Assembly: GCA_015055785.1 (NCBI GenBank) | Contig: SVHQ01000097.1 | Location: 1-6,741, forward strand | DNA length: 6,741 nt | Source of the DNA: Clostridiales bacterium | GTDB taxonomy: Bacteria; Bacillota_A; Clostridia; Christensenellales; Borkfalkiaceae | Direction: 5' to 3' | Shown here: positions 6,338 through 6,741 of the stretch, in pieces | Position numbering within the stretch: position 1 is the first letter of the stretch | How the letters are laid out: each line of letters begins with the position of its first letter | The notes under the pieces: generated by a model | Database searches by the model: none | The model's input: only the letters and a program-made list of their open reading frames with translations | Told to the model about the DNA's origin: nothing | Program-made: the position numbers and the translations under genes

Positions 6338-6741
6338 ATGAAAAAAATTAAAATTTTGTCCTTAGTATTTGCGCTTGTATTTGCTGTTTCAGCTTTATTT
6401 GGTTGCAAAAAAGAGAATAATAGTTCCTTGGATGATACGAAACTTCCTTATGAAAAATCAGGCTATTTGCTGGTTGACCACGGGACAAGTGAATACGTGG
6501 TTTTACTTCCGCAAAATCCGAGTGAGAACGAATATACTGCGGCAAACGAATTGACCTATTTTTTAGGTGAGGCAACGCAAGCCAATATTGCTATTGTAAA
6601 CGAAGGCTCGTATAACGTTTTCGAGAACTCGGCGGTGATTAGTATTGGAGATACTGTTTACGCAGACCAAAGAGGTGTAAAAACGGACGGGAGCCTGGAT
6701 ACAAGCGGTTATATCATGAAGACGATAGATAATCAGCTGTT
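6338..6741 (+). CDS. Lipoprotein with GH67-N/DUF4838-like N-terminal domain (3'-truncated)
   Basis: The frame opens at ATG 6338 and is still open at the right edge, giving 134 visible residues. A signal peptide (MKKIKI, then a hydrophobic run) ends in LFGC with C23 as the likely lipidated cysteine. A short polar linker (24-40) follows. Residues 41-134 then read like the non-catalytic N-terminal domain of GH67 alpha-glucuronidases and DUF4838 proteins. The cues are an early strand (EYVVLLP 52-58), the AANELTYFLGEATQA helix (68-82; compare 'AAeELqyyl...tG'), AVISIGDT (99-106; compare 'iyiG.t'), and GYIMKTIDNQL (124-134; compare 'GfvIkt.gn.l'). Any catalytic region lies off the window, so enzyme activity cannot be judged. 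It lies 12 bases after the surface protein gene, in the same operon. A role in cell-surface glycan processing is inferred. Confidence 0.8.
   Translation, partial: MKKIKILSLVFALVFAVSALFGCKKENNSSLDDTKLPYEKSGYLLVDHGTSEYVVLLPQNPSENEYTAANELTYFLGEATQANIAIVNEGSYNVFENSAVISIGDTVYADQRGVKTDGSLDTSGYIMKTIDNQL

Overview
The window reads as one rightward operon fragment from a Gram-positive-type, probably anaerobic gut Firmicute of the class Clostridia. The basis is moderately AT-rich DNA by eye, strong AGGAG-type ribosome binding sites, all four visible stop codons being TAA, secreted proteins with short MKK-type signal peptides, one clear lipoprotein, and no sign of outer-membrane export genes. A lineage such as Christensenellales/Borkfalkiaceae would fit, but that is impression only and no marker gene is present.

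Layout, all on the + strand. 1-1326 is the 3' part of a family 1 (MalE/UgpB-like) extracellular sugar-binding protein gene, cut by the left edge. 1327-1416 is the only real intergenic gap and holds a strong 11-bp stem-loop. 1417-2373 and 2379-3278 encode the two CUT1-type (MalF-like and MalG-like) membrane permeases, each with a recognisable EAA loop. 3278-6325, overlapping the second permease stop by one base, encodes a 1015-residue exported protein made of Ig-like beta-sandwich domains and two related jelly-roll (LamG/concanavalin-like) modules. 6338 to the right edge is the start of a lipoprotein gene. It is open to the window end, and its first 134 residues resemble the N-terminal domain found in GH67 alpha-glucuronidases and DUF4838 proteins.

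How they may work together: the two exported proteins would act on or bind a glycan at the cell surface, the binding protein would capture a released oligosaccharide, and the two permeases would import it. The ATPase is not in the window; many Firmicutes CUT1 importers share an MsmX-type ATPase encoded elsewhere. The substrate cannot be read from the sequence. The set resembles a Gram-positive polysaccharide utilisation locus.

Nothing here is a clearly new class of system. The items most worth a second look are the large multi-domain surface protein with its internal module duplication, and the stem-loop placed between the binding-protein gene and the permease genes. No tRNA, rRNA, CRISPR array, insertion sequence, attachment site or origin was seen.
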